Shown: positions 35,360 through 44,450, counted from the first letter of the stretch. The stretch is 64,000 nt of DNA from Nitrospira sp. (GCA_018242665.1 JAFEBL010000017.1:248001-312000), one strand, 5' to 3'. Notes: generated by a model not told the origin, from the sequence alone. Numbers and translations: made by a program.

Positions 35360-36283
35360 GTGATCCTTAGCAGTCGCATCCCCGCACATAGTTCCCCGCT
35401 CAACTCGACTACGTATCGGCTTCTGCTGATGCTGTCGTTCGTCGTCCTCCTGTCACTTCCTTCGGCGGCCCTCTCTGACATGAAACCGGAGTTGTCGCGC
35501 CATGTGACGGCCATTGCCGAATCGGCCCCCGCCTCGCCCATGCTCCAGGTGCCGGAAGGGTGGTTTCTCATGGGAACGAGTCAGACGAACGAATTGTTGT
35601 TCGAATCCAACAGTCACTACGACGATACGGAGCAACCCCAGCGCCGCGTCTGGCTTGACCGGTATGAGATGGATCGGGATGAGGTCAGTCTCGGGCAATA
35701 CCTCGCCTTTCTGCACCACGAGCAACGAACGCCATCGCCTGAACTGCAACACCTCATCTGGCATATGATCTCGGTCCATGCCGTCTCCGACGAGACGCTC
35801 GCGCGATGGCCGGCGCTGTATGTCACCTGGACGGAGGCCGCGCAACTCTGCGTGGCTCAGGACAAACGCCTGCCGACGGAAGCTGAGTGGGAAAAGGCGG
35901 CACGCGGCACGGAAGCGAATCTGTTTCCATGGGGGCGAACTGCACCGGAGCCTGGCCTCGCGATGTTCGGGCAATACCACGTGCATGAGATTCCGATTGT
36001 GGCACCAATCAACAGCGGAGAGCAGGGCCGAAGTCCCTATGGCATGCACCATATGGCCGGAAATGCCGCGGAGTGGGTGCAGGATTGGTTCGGTATCGAC
36101 TACTACAAGGTCATGCCGGAGCGAAATCCACCAGGCCCCAACAGCGGCCGATACAAAGTCGTACGCGGCGGTTCCTGGAAAAGCGCGCCCGCCTTGTTGA
36201 GAACCGCCACCCGTGGCGGGGCCTCTCCAGACCAACGCAGCGCCACCGTCGGGCTTCGCTGCGCGCGATCCCTGACCCAGTAA
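35360..36283 (+). CDS. secreted SUMF1/FGE-fold protein, third copy
   Basis: About 307 residues if started at the GTG at 35360; a TTG at 35282 and an ATG at 35429 are in frame too. The signal peptide (LLLMLSFVVLLSLPSAALS) favours one of the later starts. The SUMF1 fold follows: VPEGWFLMGTSQTN, YEMDRDEVSLGQYLAFL, YVTWTEAAQLCVAQDKRLP, TEAEWEKAARG, MAGNAAEWVQDWFG and the end VGLRCARS. As in the two copies of module 1, the catalytic cysteines ahead of the last motif are missing (LLRTATRGGASPDQR). Divergent from pdhA and followed by the DUF1795-like gene 31 bases on, so those two probably share a transcript. Confidence 0.85.
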   Translation: MILSSRIPAHSSPLNSTTYRLLLMLSFVVLLSLPSAALSDMKPELSRHVTAIAESAPASPMLQVPEGWFLMGTSQTNELLFESNSHYDDTEQPQRRVWLDRYEMDRDEVSLGQYLAFLHHEQRTPSPELQHLIWHMISVHAVSDETLARWPALYVTWTEAAQLCVAQDKRLPTEAEWEKAARGTEANLFPWGRTAPEPGLAMFGQYHVHEIPIVAPINSGEQGRSPYGMHHMAGNAAEWVQDWFGIDYYKVMPERNPPGPNSGRYKVVRGGSWKSAPALLRTATRGGASPDQRSATVGLRCARSLTQ

Positions 36284-36314
36284 TTCATTGATACACAAGG
36301 AGCAGGAAAATCCT

Positions 36315-36959
36315 ATGAGGATGTGTCGGGTGCTGTTGAGCATGCTGCTGTTCAGTCCCATCGTTGGGACGAACTCTTTAACTTCCTCGGCCTTGGCAGA
36401 GGAGGCTCCCGGTTCGCAACTATATACGAACGCCCGCTTCGGGTTTTCCGTCCGTTACCCGCAGGATTGGCGGCTTGGAGATCCGATGCCGGACGGGATG
36501 GGCGTGACGTTGTACCCGCCGGTGGAGAGCAGCCAGGTTGCGTTATCAGGATTTATGAACGTAATCGAAGGGAAGAGCCAGGACGGCAGGCAAACGCTCG
36601 ACGAATTTACCGCGGCTCACCGACGCATCATCACGGAGATGCATGCCAAGCGGAATAGAACGGTGGCGTGGGAGAAGGACCAGGCGACGACGCTGGCCGG
36701 ATTTCCCGCCAAACAACTGAGCTTCACCTATCAAGACGACAAGAAGACCCCCGTCCTGGAGATGCACATCTTTTCACTGGGGCGAAACGAGGGCAGAGGG
36801 GTGAGAATCAAACTGCCGGCCTCGAGCAAAGGCGCACTCATGCCTGCGGTGAAGCAATTCCTCGCCTCCTTTCAAGCCGGGCGGGATCAAAACGCCGTAA
36901 GCCCCTTTACTCCCGCGACTATCACACCACCGGCGCCACCATCACCCCCGGCACACTGA
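36315..36959 (+). CDS. secreted PsbP/DUF1795-like protein of unknown function
   Basis: 214 residues from the ATG at 36315. Signal peptide MRMCRVLLSMLLFSPIVG, probably cleaved after SALA. The pattern FGFSVRYPQDWRL is the start of the PsbP/MOG1-like fold shared by DUF1795 proteins. Later QLSFTYQDD and PAVKQFLASF fit the same fold. The C-terminus is a Pro-rich tail (TPATITPPAPPSPPAH). The family is exported and poorly understood. It overlaps nothing; the convergent SmbP-like gene ends eight bases away. Confidence 0.75.
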   Translation: MRMCRVLLSMLLFSPIVGTNSLTSSALAEEAPGSQLYTNARFGFSVRYPQDWRLGDPMPDGMGVTLYPPVESSQVALSGFMNVIEGKSQDGRQTLDEFTAAHRRIITEMHAKRNRTVAWEKDQATTLAGFPAKQLSFTYQDDKKTPVLEMHIFSLGRNEGRGVRIKLPASSKGALMPAVKQFLASFQAGRDQNAVSPFTPATITPPAPPSPPAH

Positions 36960-36966
36960 TGGTTCG

Positions 36967-37377
36967 CTAGGCGCCGCCGTCCTTGACCGCGGTGACGTGC
37001 TTCATCGCCTCTCGGGCTGCCGCGCGGGCCTTCGTGGCAGGATTCAGCGTCGCCCCGGGATCGACATCATCTCCCATCTTGGCCACCCGCTCGCAATACT
37101 GAATAGCCTCCCGCAGATGAGGCACAGCGTCCTTCCCGTGCTGATCGGCCGGCGGCAGGGCTTTGAGAATCGCCTCAGCATGTTTTTTGACCTCTCCGCA
37201 ATGATGGACGATCGCCTTGGCATCCCCCATGCCGCCATGCATCACCATATCCTCGGCGTCCCGCAACATGGCGGCCCCATGCTCCCGGGCATCCTTGACT
37301 GAAGCCGCCAGTGCACTATGGGTCAGGCCGGATACTGACAAGAGCATCGCTACGACACAGAGGCTGGTCTTCATCAA
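36967..37377 (-). CDS. small periplasmic SmbP-like metal-binding protein
   Basis: 136 residues. Signal peptide SLCVVAMLLSVSGLTHSALA. The mature part is all-helical and rich in His, Glu and Ala with patterns such as AREHGAAMLRDAEDMVMHGG, AIVHHCGEVKKHAEAIL and HLREAIQYCERV. This resembles SmbP of Nitrosomonas europaea, a four-helix copper-binding protein with repeated His-rich heptads. Binding of copper or other divalent metals is inferred from that likeness and from the copper-protein context. Its start overlaps the stop of the upstream gene by four bases (ATGA), so it is the last gene of the cupredoxin operon. Confidence 0.75.
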   Translation of the reverse strand: MMKTSLCVVAMLLSVSGLTHSALAASVKDAREHGAAMLRDAEDMVMHGGMGDAKAIVHHCGEVKKHAEAILKALPPADQHGKDAVPHLREAIQYCERVAKMGDDVDPGATLNPATKARAAAREAMKHVTAVKDGGA

Positions 37378-37907
37378 AACACCCGCCCTTTCTTGGAGGC
37401 CGGCACTCGCATCACCGTGAGTTGCCGGTATAACTCGTGAAACTGCTCCGTCGTTAACGCTGGATCCTCCAGCTGTCTCAGTTCCTCGTCCTGAATGGCA
37501 TACTCCACCGTATCATCAAAACTAGATGACGCGATCGTCACGTAGTGGGGGGGAAAGAGGTGCGTGGGCAACAGAATGGTCACACCACGATTGTATGTCT
37601 TGGCCAAGCGAATGGCTGCACGAGCCCGCTCGGCCGTCACCTCCCTCCCCACGCCGATATTCGGCGGCGGCTGACCTTGCTTCATAAATTGAAGGTGCAC
37701 ATTGGCAAGGCCGGCCTCCACGAAATGTTGCGTAATCGCCTCGCCATCCTTCCGATATTCAGCGGCCAACACCACCTCCACACGTCCCGGGCGGGCAGCA
37801 TCTAATTCTGCCGCCCGCCCGACGCCCAACCATACGAGACCGGTCAGGCACACGAGGGCACCCCATAACAACGGTACGACTCGACTTCGACAGCTAGTTG
37901 TCTTCAA
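37374..37907 (-). CDS. exported protein of unknown function
   Basis: About 177 residues from a TTG at 37907, chosen because CTGGAGG lies five bases upstream; the frame is open to 37934. N-terminal signal or anchor VVPLLWGALVCLTGLVWLGV. The rest has mixed alpha/beta composition with AARPGRVEVVLAAEYRKDGE, TYNRGVTILLPTHLFPPHYV and a helical C-terminus. I do not recognise the family. It overlaps the end of the cupredoxin gene by 14 bases and the SmbP-like gene by four, so it belongs to this operon. Confidence 0.65.
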   Translation of the reverse strand: MKTTSCRSRVVPLLWGALVCLTGLVWLGVGRAAELDAARPGRVEVVLAAEYRKDGEAITQHFVEAGLANVHLQFMKQGQPPPNIGVGREVTAERARAAIRLAKTYNRGVTILLPTHLFPPHYVTIASSSFDDTVEYAIQDEELRQLEDPALTTEQFHELYRQLTVMRVPASKKGRVF

Positions 37908-38676
37908 ACGCGACCTCCAGTGACGTCGTTCCACCAGCCGTCACGGTGACCGAATGTTCCTGAACGCCGAGGGTCGGATGCCAGACCCGCACTTTATACG
38001 TCCCCGGGGGAAGATCGCCGATGGAAAACGTGCCTTCCAGCCCTGTCACGGCATAGTAGGGATTGTCGACGGCGTATCCCCAGTTTTGCATATAGGGATG
38101 CATGCCGCACTGCATCGTGAAGACCTTTCGTCCCTTCACCAAATGCACCATTTCGGTCGTGCCTGTCGCCTTCAGCGAGGGCCTGTGCAGAACGATATCC
38201 ACTCCCGCCTGATCATACGTATAGCCTTGGATATCGTGAAACACCGGATCACGATTCGTCACCGTGATGCCCTGCTGCTGCGCAACTATCGTCACGAAGG
38301 GGAAAAACTGACACACATTGGCTTCCACCCTGGCGTCCACGGAGGGGAATGGTTTTCCCTGGCCGATGTCTTCAATCACGATCACGACATCCTTGAGTCC
38401 GCCGGCCTGTCCGACGTTCACTTCTCGCAGCAGCCGATACCCGCTCCCGTCGGAGAGGGCGCCACAGAAGGCCCGGTCCGGATATCGCCTCAGTTCAAAC
38501 TGTTTGGGCGCCGGAGCCACGCCCTTCAATTTCACCGTTCCTTGCAACAGGCCCCCGTTGGAGACTGGTTGCACCTCATAGGCGCGCAGCTCTTGGGACT
38601 GCATGACCAGCAGCCCAAGGAAGACTGCACAACTGACCATAGCCGCACGTGTGACACCACTTCTTACCATATGCAT
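37894..38676 (-). CDS. secreted cupredoxin-like protein with carboxypeptidase-regulatory-like domain, paralogue
   Basis: 260 residues, start with GGAGG close upstream. Signal peptide AAMVSCAVFLGLLVMQSQEL. It matches the protein encoded at 16733 along its length: GGLLQGTVKLKG, DRAFCGALSDGSGYRLL, VTNRDPVFHDIQGY and VFTMQCGMHPYMQNWG, then FSIGDLPPGTYKVRVWHP. His in VFHD plus Cys-x2-His-x2-Met are the same putative type 1 copper ligands. It lacks the C-terminal extension of about 50 residues seen in the other copy. It is the second gene of an operon downstream of multicopper oxidase 2, as its paralogue is downstream of oxidase 1. Confidence 0.82.
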   Translation of the reverse strand: MHMVRSGVTRAAMVSCAVFLGLLVMQSQELRAYEVQPVSNGGLLQGTVKLKGVAPAPKQFELRRYPDRAFCGALSDGSGYRLLREVNVGQAGGLKDVVIVIEDIGQGKPFPSVDARVEANVCQFFPFVTIVAQQQGITVTNRDPVFHDIQGYTYDQAGVDIVLHRPSLKATGTTEMVHLVKGRKVFTMQCGMHPYMQNWGYAVDNPYYAVTGLEGTFSIGDLPPGTYKVRVWHPTLGVQEHSVTVTAGGTTSLEVAFEDN

Positions 38677-38715
38677 CTGACCTCCGCCCCTCCGGTCGAC
38701 GGCGCGCCGTCTTCG

Positions 38716-39318
38716 TTACCGTGACGATGGGGTCGCTTCCCGCTTGGGTTGGGGGTTCCCTCGATCAAATCGTTGCGGCAACTCGAACATAAGCGCTGAT
38801 TGTTCCGTAAACACCACATGTCGATACTCCACCGACCAGTCGCCCTGTTTGCTGACAGTTTTCAGAGGGAATTGTTCCGCCACTGTGACCCATTGATAAT
38901 ACTGTTTTCGGTCCGCGCCCTCGGCGACTGTGACCTCGAACAATTCCGTCGCATGCCCGTTGAGATCCTGCACGCCAATTCGCTCGCGCGACAGTTCGCC
39001 ATCCAAGGTCCTGGCGACGTATAGCCCATGCTCCGGCGCGATCGGCACTTCGAGATACAATCGACGATTGGAGAGAAGCAGCCACGCCGTTTGGCGATCG
39101 TGCCGGATGATCGCCGCCATCGCGCCGCCCTGCGGATATTCATACTCAAACCGCCAGCGATCCTCCTTCGCGTTCACCTGCGCCACAACCCGCACACCAT
39201 GGATCGTGATGATGCGCTGGCCTGAAAACTCGAATGCCCGGGCCGATCCGATCCCGCCTGCGAGCAGACTTGAAAGCACCAGGCCGAGGATGCCCAAGGC
39301 GCGTACGTACTTCACCAT
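38716..39318 (-). CDS. periplasmic LolA/LolB-like protein
   Basis: 200 residues. Signal peptide ALGILGLVLSSLLAGGIGSA. The mature part consists of successive beta strands (FEFSGQRIITIHG, WRFEYEYPQ, AWLLLSNRRLYLEVPI, LFEVTVAEGADRKQYYQW), which fits the unclosed-barrel fold shared by LolA, LolB and outer-membrane sorting-like proteins such as DUF4412. It has no lipobox. A role in lipid or lipoprotein handling is only a fold-based guess. It begins 146 bases after multicopper oxidase gene 2 and is 39 bases before the cupredoxin-like gene, so it is likely first in that operon. Confidence 0.65.
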   Translation of the reverse strand: MVKYVRALGILGLVLSSLLAGGIGSARAFEFSGQRIITIHGVRVVAQVNAKEDRWRFEYEYPQGGAMAAIIRHDRQTAWLLLSNRRLYLEVPIAPEHGLYVARTLDGELSRERIGVQDLNGHATELFEVTVAEGADRKQYYQWVTVAEQFPLKTVSKQGDWSVEYRHVVFTEQSALMFELPQRFDRGNPQPKREATPSSR

Positions 39319-39403
39319 GACGCCGGGGTTCGCCCTCCACTCGTCTGCCTTATCCTGTACACCTGCACTGCCACCGTCTCCGCTCCTACGGAGGAACGGG
39401 ATC

Positions 39404-39441
39404 GGGGGGACTCGAACCAGACTTCGCGTCCGAATCCCCCC
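39404..39441 (-). terminator. hairpin after multicopper oxidase gene 2
   Basis: Arms with GGGGGGA/TCCCCCC (7 bp) extended by TCG/CGA across one mismatch, loop of about 16 bases, 23 bases past the stop codon. There is no T-tract. It holds the same position as the strong hairpin after oxidase gene 1, so it may attenuate transcription into the cupredoxin operon. Confidence 0.5.
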
Positions 39442-39463
39442 GACCGCTTAGCCCAGACCGTCG

Positions 39464-42400
39464 CTAGCGACCGGCTTCAGCTTTCGACACCACAGGGATC
39501 ACCTGGGCCGGAGCTGATTCCTCCGCCTGCTGCGTGGCCGGCGCCTGTCCGCTCAGCGGCAGAATCGCGCGGCTGTCACGGTCTAGCACCCGCAACATGC
39601 CCCAGTGTCCGGCATCCAGATACCCCGGCCGCTGATTCAGCCAGATGTAGTCGCCGGGAATGCCATTCGGCCCTCCGGCGCCGCCGTTCAACCAGGCATT
39701 GATCACTTCGGTGCCACCGAACTCCATCGTGCTGACGAGATCCGCACCGCTCATATAGGGCTCGTGCTTCCACTCGTGACCAGACACGCTGAAGAGCTGC
39801 ACCTGTTCGCTGAACGCGCCCAACACATGGACCACAACTTGGTCGCCCACATGGGCCGCGATCGTCGGCGTGACGGGCGTATCACCCGCTTTCACGCAGG
39901 CAAACACGTCGCTATAGGCACAGCCCTTTTCGACACGATAGTCAGTCGGTTCGGACCGATAGTTGACTGCCGTGACACCGGCCACCTTTTGGATGTACGG
40001 CATGAAGCTGGTGCCGATGATGTTGTCCTCGTCCTGGAACATCAACGCGAACGATCGGTAGTTCTGCCGGGTTTCGTTCCCCGACAGGCTCCGGTCCACG
40101 ATCACGTCTGCCTTCCAAGAACTCTTTTGGGCCAAGTCCTCACCCGTGATTGGATCCCGGTACTGCGATCCCTTCGGACCGATGATGATCGCTCCGAACA
40201 GACCGTTTCGCGGATTCGCAATCACATTGCCCCAGTCCTGAATCAAGGCGGCGTTTTCGCCAAACTCAGGATGAGCATAGTAGGTGTAGGTCCGGCTTTG
40301 ACCCGGCGCCACGGTCTGGTCGCCCGGATTGTTGCCGGCATTGATGCCCATGGAATCCTTTGGATCAAAGGCCAGATGATCCACATGGAATCCCGCACGA
40401 TCTTTGGCCATCTCATTCTTGAGATTGACCTTGATGCAATCGCCGACATTCACATGCAACGTCAACGGGCTGGGCTCGACATTGCCCGAAGCCACTTTGA
40501 CCTTCTCCCCTTCGAGGACATACATCTTGCCCGTTTCATTCCCCAGCACCATCTTCCGTTCCAGGTCCACTTCCATCACGCCCGGCGTTCCCTTGTTGAA
40601 GCGGATCGCCTTGTCGATGGCCGACACATTGAAGGCCTTCAGCGGCGCGTCCGCCGGACAGACCGATTTCGCCGCCTGTGGGATGTCCTCCCGGCCAGGC
40701 AACGGCTTCAACGTCTGATCCGGTGTATCCTGTACCCGGAAGATTCCCCAGCTGCCTTCCGCAAAGTGCGAGGCGCGACCACTGTAATACAGGTAGTCAC
40801 CCGCCATTTGCTGCGGCCCGCCCGCAGCTGGGATCGCGGCGTCATACCGTTCGCCGATCACCACGTGCAACGAGCTTCGGGGAATGGAGTTCTTGCTGTA
40901 CCGCTCCATCGGGAACCAGTGTCCACTGATGTGCCACGAGTGGACTTCGTTGGCCGATCCTTCGATCAGCCGGACCACGATCGGATCACCCAGATAGGCG
41001 CGCAAGATCGGCGTCTCGGGATCTCCGTGCACACGGCTGCTGAACAACAGGGAAGGATCTCCGTTGTTCGCCAACCGCACCGACAACGGCTCAACGCGCA
41101 TGTTGTAGCCGCCGCCCGTCGTCGCTTCGCCGCCGTTGAGGAAGCCCATCGGCGACGTGTTCAGCTTGGCGGGATAGACCGCAGACGGCGTGCCATCCAC
41201 CGAGATGGCGCCCACGCGCGCTTGCGGATTGTCGGACGTGATCAACTCGGCCGTCCGCGGATTGGAGTCCATGACCTGCGTCACGATCTCGCGGAACGAC
41301 CCCGTGATATGCGCCGACACCGGTTCGGTCGTGTGGATGTCGGCCACAGGGCCGCTCCGCAGTTCCTTGCCGGTCACCGGATCATGATACGTGGAACGGG
41401 GCGGCTCGGCGATGAAGGTGGAATAGAATCCATGTCCCCATCCATCCAAGCCATACACGTGATCGTGCCAGAACGTGGTGCCGAAATCCGCATCCACATA
41501 CCAGCGCTCACGAATCCACTCCACCGACACAATTTCGCCCTTCTTGTGCGCATACTTCAGCGGACGCTCGAAGGTAATGGTATTGCCTTCGATCTTGCTG
41601 ATGCGCGCCGACTCGAACCCACCGACCTCGTCCATGCCCACGCCCAATTCCGTCTTCACGTGGTAACGAGAGGCATCCTTCACCGTGAGGGTCGTGGCCC
41701 CCTTGGCAACATCCGCCTGAATAGAGGTATTGGCGGGAACGGGCATTCCCTTGCCGGGATGCTCGTCTTTCAGAATCGCGAACGGCCGCAACGACATCTC
41801 ATACGAGAAGCCGATGATCGGACCGTCAGAAGCCTGCGTGTCGAACTGGAACATGTGCGGGTGCAGGTTCGTCTTGCTGGAGAAGCCCTGCCGCTCATCG
41901 TCCTTCAGTTCGCTCTTGTAGACCACATCGACACAATCCTGCACATTACCGCGAATGACCAGCGGCATCTGTTTCGCAGGATTCTTTCGGACTTCTTCTT
42001 CTTCCTCATGCAGCACATACAACAACCCATCCGGATCGACGATCGCCGGAGTCTTCGCCGTCTTGGACTTCAGCGTGATCGGCAGGGTAATCGCATGAAT
42101 GTTGAAGTACTTCACCGGGGCACCCTCCGGACACAGACTCCAGGGGCCGTTTTCGCCCGGCTTGGCCGGTTCCGTTGAATTGCTCCCGTCGTCGCGGCGA
42201 TGGATCGGTTCCAACCAGGGCGCTCCGCTGTGGCTGGGTGAGAACGGCACGCGCCGTCCCAAATGTGGGCGCAGCCATGGCCAGGCCACCTTTCCGCTCT
42301 TGGGATCGAACAGAATGGTCTGCCGTTTCCCCGGAGTCGCCGACTTATAATTGACCCACTCGTACGAGGTCTCGGGCTCGCTCAGGGCTTTCTGCCCGTC

Positions 42401-44224
42401 CCAGGCCCAATCATTCACCGTCGCGTCGTAGGCCAGCGTCTGCTCCTTCTCGGCATTCTTATGGCCCGGCTTGCCTTGCGGTACCAACTGCATTTCAACC
42501 CAGTCCTTCAAGGACACCTTCGCCGGGGTGGCATTCCAGTTGGTCTCGTCCTTCGTGACCTGGAATTTCTTGCCGCCATACCAGTCCACGGTGGTGCCGA
42601 CGAGCTTGTCGCTTCCAATGCCGGCCTTGATCTTGCCGACACGGTCAGGCAACTCGACCAACGGCTTCATCACATCGGTCTGCGAGCCTTCCTGCTGCAG
42701 CGTGTTATACACGCGCCAGAATCCCCACATCCCCGTCACATAATGTTGCGGAATGTGGCAATGGAAGACGAACTCACCGGCGAGTGCCTGCAGGCCTCCC
42801 GATCCGCCTTCGATCACCTGATCGTAGATCTCCGTCGGACCGATGGATTGCACATCCAATCGGTCCGAGGTATCGGCAATCAGCGGGAACTTCACCGGCC
42901 CGTTGGCCGACGCGGCGAAGTCTAACCGGCTGTTGCCCGGTTGTCTCGCCCAGCGGATGGATCCGCCGTGCAGATGGTGGGAGTGGACGATTTCCGAACC
43001 ACCGGCCATCCGGAATTTGGCCGGGTCGCCTAAGTAGGATCGCGGAATCGTGGTCGCCGGGTCGCCGAACGTATAGGACCCATATCCCATCGATTCATCG
43101 GCATAGAAGCCCATATGGGCCTGCAATTCGAGTCTGGTGCCGTGCGGCTCGCTGCGATAATTCAGCAACCGCGCACCAGGCCGGTAGGAATCGGTATGGG
43201 GATCGCGCTGCGGCAGCATCTCCCCTTTTTTGTTCAACAACCGAAACGCTTCGTCTCCCGCCTCATGATAGAAAATCGCAAACTCGCGGAAGTCCGCGCC
43301 GCTCGGATCTTCGATCATCGCTTCCCACCCGCTGGCCATGGGCTTTCCGTCGAACGGGCTCAAATAACGGGAGCCACGAGGCTCCACGACCAACATCCCG
43401 ATGAGGCCCTGATTGAACTGATCACGTGACGCATGGGACCGGAAGAAGTGCGCGCCCTCCTGCGTCTCCGGCTTGATGTACCACTCAAACGTCTGGCTGG
43501 CGCCCGGCAACACGGTCGCGTCCGATGTGGACGGCGTCGCCGGCTTGCCCGTGGAGGCCACAACCATCGACGAACCATTGATGATCAGGTTCGTCGGTTC
43601 TTCCGCCATCTCGTTCTTCAACGTCAGCTTGACGCAGTCGCCCTGGTTGGCGCGAATGACGAGCGGCTGAATGATGTCTCCCTGTAACCCATTGGAAACG
43701 GCACCGGGATCATTCTCTTTGTCGCGAGCCGCCTTGTTCGACGCCTCTTCAGCCCGGGCCTTTTCGACATTCTCCGACAACACGTACATGTAGCCGGGGA
43801 AGTAGTCGAGAAACCGGCTCAGGGTAATCTCGATGTTAATCGCCGAGACGTTGTACTCCTTCGTCGGCGCATTGGCCGGGCAACGCTGCCCGTTCGTGAC
43901 CGACACTTTGCTTGGATCCTCGGCCACCAGCAAGACACCTTGCTGCATCATGTGGCTGTTGGCTCCCGACGCATACCCTCCTTTTTGCCCCACAAACTCC
44001 TGCTGCCGCTTGACCTCGTCCATCATGCGGTCATGCAGCACCGACCCACCTTCACGGTAGATCACCTGCTCGGCCGATGCGGCACCGTCATCGCTTCCGT
44101 GACTGTGCCGATCGGCGGCGAGCCCTAACGGTGCTGCCAATAGGCTACTCGCGAGTAGCGCCATCGGCAGACCGGCCACTACGCGTTTTGCGTAGCGCTT
44201 ACGCCGTCCTCCCGTCCCTCTCAT
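39464..44224 (-). CDS. giant multicopper oxidase 2 (six cupredoxin domains)
   Basis: 1586 residues, homologous over its whole length to the protein encoded at 17883. Signal peptide GLPMALLASSLLAAPLGLAA. Three CPxxAPxK-led segments begin near 113, 697 and 1188 (CPANAPTKEYNVSAI, CPEGAPVKYFNIHAI, CPADAPLKAFNVSAI), each a pair of cupredoxin domains. Copper motifs: VHSHHLHGG (about 412), HCHIPQHYVTGMWG (about 486, with axial Met), NLHPHMFQFD (about 788) and FWHDHVYG (about 918). The order is permuted as in its paralogue. The third segment keeps the fold but no full copper motif. It is exported and likely oxidises a metal or small molecule; substrate unknown. AAGGAGGCC precedes the start. Confidence 0.9.
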   Translation of the reverse strand: MRGTGGRRKRYAKRVVAGLPMALLASSLLAAPLGLAADRHSHGSDDGAASAEQVIYREGGSVLHDRMMDEVKRQQEFVGQKGGYASGANSHMMQQGVLLVAEDPSKVSVTNGQRCPANAPTKEYNVSAINIEITLSRFLDYFPGYMYVLSENVEKARAEEASNKAARDKENDPGAVSNGLQGDIIQPLVIRANQGDCVKLTLKNEMAEEPTNLIINGSSMVVASTGKPATPSTSDATVLPGASQTFEWYIKPETQEGAHFFRSHASRDQFNQGLIGMLVVEPRGSRYLSPFDGKPMASGWEAMIEDPSGADFREFAIFYHEAGDEAFRLLNKKGEMLPQRDPHTDSYRPGARLLNYRSEPHGTRLELQAHMGFYADESMGYGSYTFGDPATTIPRSYLGDPAKFRMAGGSEIVHSHHLHGGSIRWARQPGNSRLDFAASANGPVKFPLIADTSDRLDVQSIGPTEIYDQVIEGGSGGLQALAGEFVFHCHIPQHYVTGMWGFWRVYNTLQQEGSQTDVMKPLVELPDRVGKIKAGIGSDKLVGTTVDWYGGKKFQVTKDETNWNATPAKVSLKDWVEMQLVPQGKPGHKNAEKEQTLAYDATVNDWAWDGQKALSEPETSYEWVNYKSATPGKRQTILFDPKSGKVAWPWLRPHLGRRVPFSPSHSGAPWLEPIHRRDDGSNSTEPAKPGENGPWSLCPEGAPVKYFNIHAITLPITLKSKTAKTPAIVDPDGLLYVLHEEEEEVRKNPAKQMPLVIRGNVQDCVDVVYKSELKDDERQGFSSKTNLHPHMFQFDTQASDGPIIGFSYEMSLRPFAILKDEHPGKGMPVPANTSIQADVAKGATTLTVKDASRYHVKTELGVGMDEVGGFESARISKIEGNTITFERPLKYAHKKGEIVSVEWIRERWYVDADFGTTFWHDHVYGLDGWGHGFYSTFIAEPPRSTYHDPVTGKELRSGPVADIHTTEPVSAHITGSFREIVTQVMDSNPRTAELITSDNPQARVGAISVDGTPSAVYPAKLNTSPMGFLNGGEATTGGGYNMRVEPLSVRLANNGDPSLLFSSRVHGDPETPILRAYLGDPIVVRLIEGSANEVHSWHISGHWFPMERYSKNSIPRSSLHVVIGERYDAAIPAAGGPQQMAGDYLYYSGRASHFAEGSWGIFRVQDTPDQTLKPLPGREDIPQAAKSVCPADAPLKAFNVSAIDKAIRFNKGTPGVMEVDLERKMVLGNETGKMYVLEGEKVKVASGNVEPSPLTLHVNVGDCIKVNLKNEMAKDRAGFHVDHLAFDPKDSMGINAGNNPGDQTVAPGQSRTYTYYAHPEFGENAALIQDWGNVIANPRNGLFGAIIIGPKGSQYRDPITGEDLAQKSSWKADVIVDRSLSGNETRQNYRSFALMFQDEDNIIGTSFMPYIQKVAGVTAVNYRSEPTDYRVEKGCAYSDVFACVKAGDTPVTPTIAAHVGDQVVVHVLGAFSEQVQLFSVSGHEWKHEPYMSGADLVSTMEFGGTEVINAWLNGGAGGPNGIPGDYIWLNQRPGYLDAGHWGMLRVLDRDSRAILPLSGQAPATQQAEESAPAQVIPVVSKAEAGR

Positions 44225-44379
44225 ACACTGGCCTCCTTACTCTGCCGCCGCCGATGTTCGGCAGCGGGCTGAGATGACCTTGCTCCCTCTCGACCCATCG
44301 CAAACTTTCCGGCCTTGTCCCGTCATTCCTGCCCTGTACGGGGGACCTCAACCCGTCACCTCGGAACACGAATAAGGTA

Positions 44380-44450
44380 CTGGTGAAGGGTGGTCCCACA
44401 TGAGACACAGGTTACTCGGAGGCCGGTCCGATAACCGATCCCTTCACCAG
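44380..44450 (-). promoter_or_regulatory. structured 5' leader RNA of multicopper oxidase gene 2 (same class as 22967-23044)
   Basis: Minus strand. P1: CUGGUGAAGGG (44450-44440) pairs perfectly with CCCUUCACCAG (44390-44380). P2 (44436-44410): GGUUA/UAACC with one bulged G, then UCGGA/UCCGA around a CCGGCC loop. P3 (44406-44393): GUCUC-AUGU-GGGAC. ACCUG joins P2 and P3. Compared with the first leader, P1 and the P2 core are nearly identical, the lower part of P2 and all of P3 differ in sequence but still pair. The stem starts about four bases after the predicted transcription start. About 155 bases follow before the start codon. Confidence 0.75.

Noticed and set aside
39398-39450. tRNA-like sequence (GGTTCGAGTCCCCC on the minus strand)
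   Set aside because: It resembles a T-arm, but there is no acceptor stem, D-arm or anticodon arm. A simple hairpin explains it.
39605-42178. 857-residue open frame on the plus strand
   Set aside because: It is the antisense of multicopper oxidase gene 2. Its composition is Arg/His/Gln-rich without folds, while the minus strand encodes a recognisable protein.
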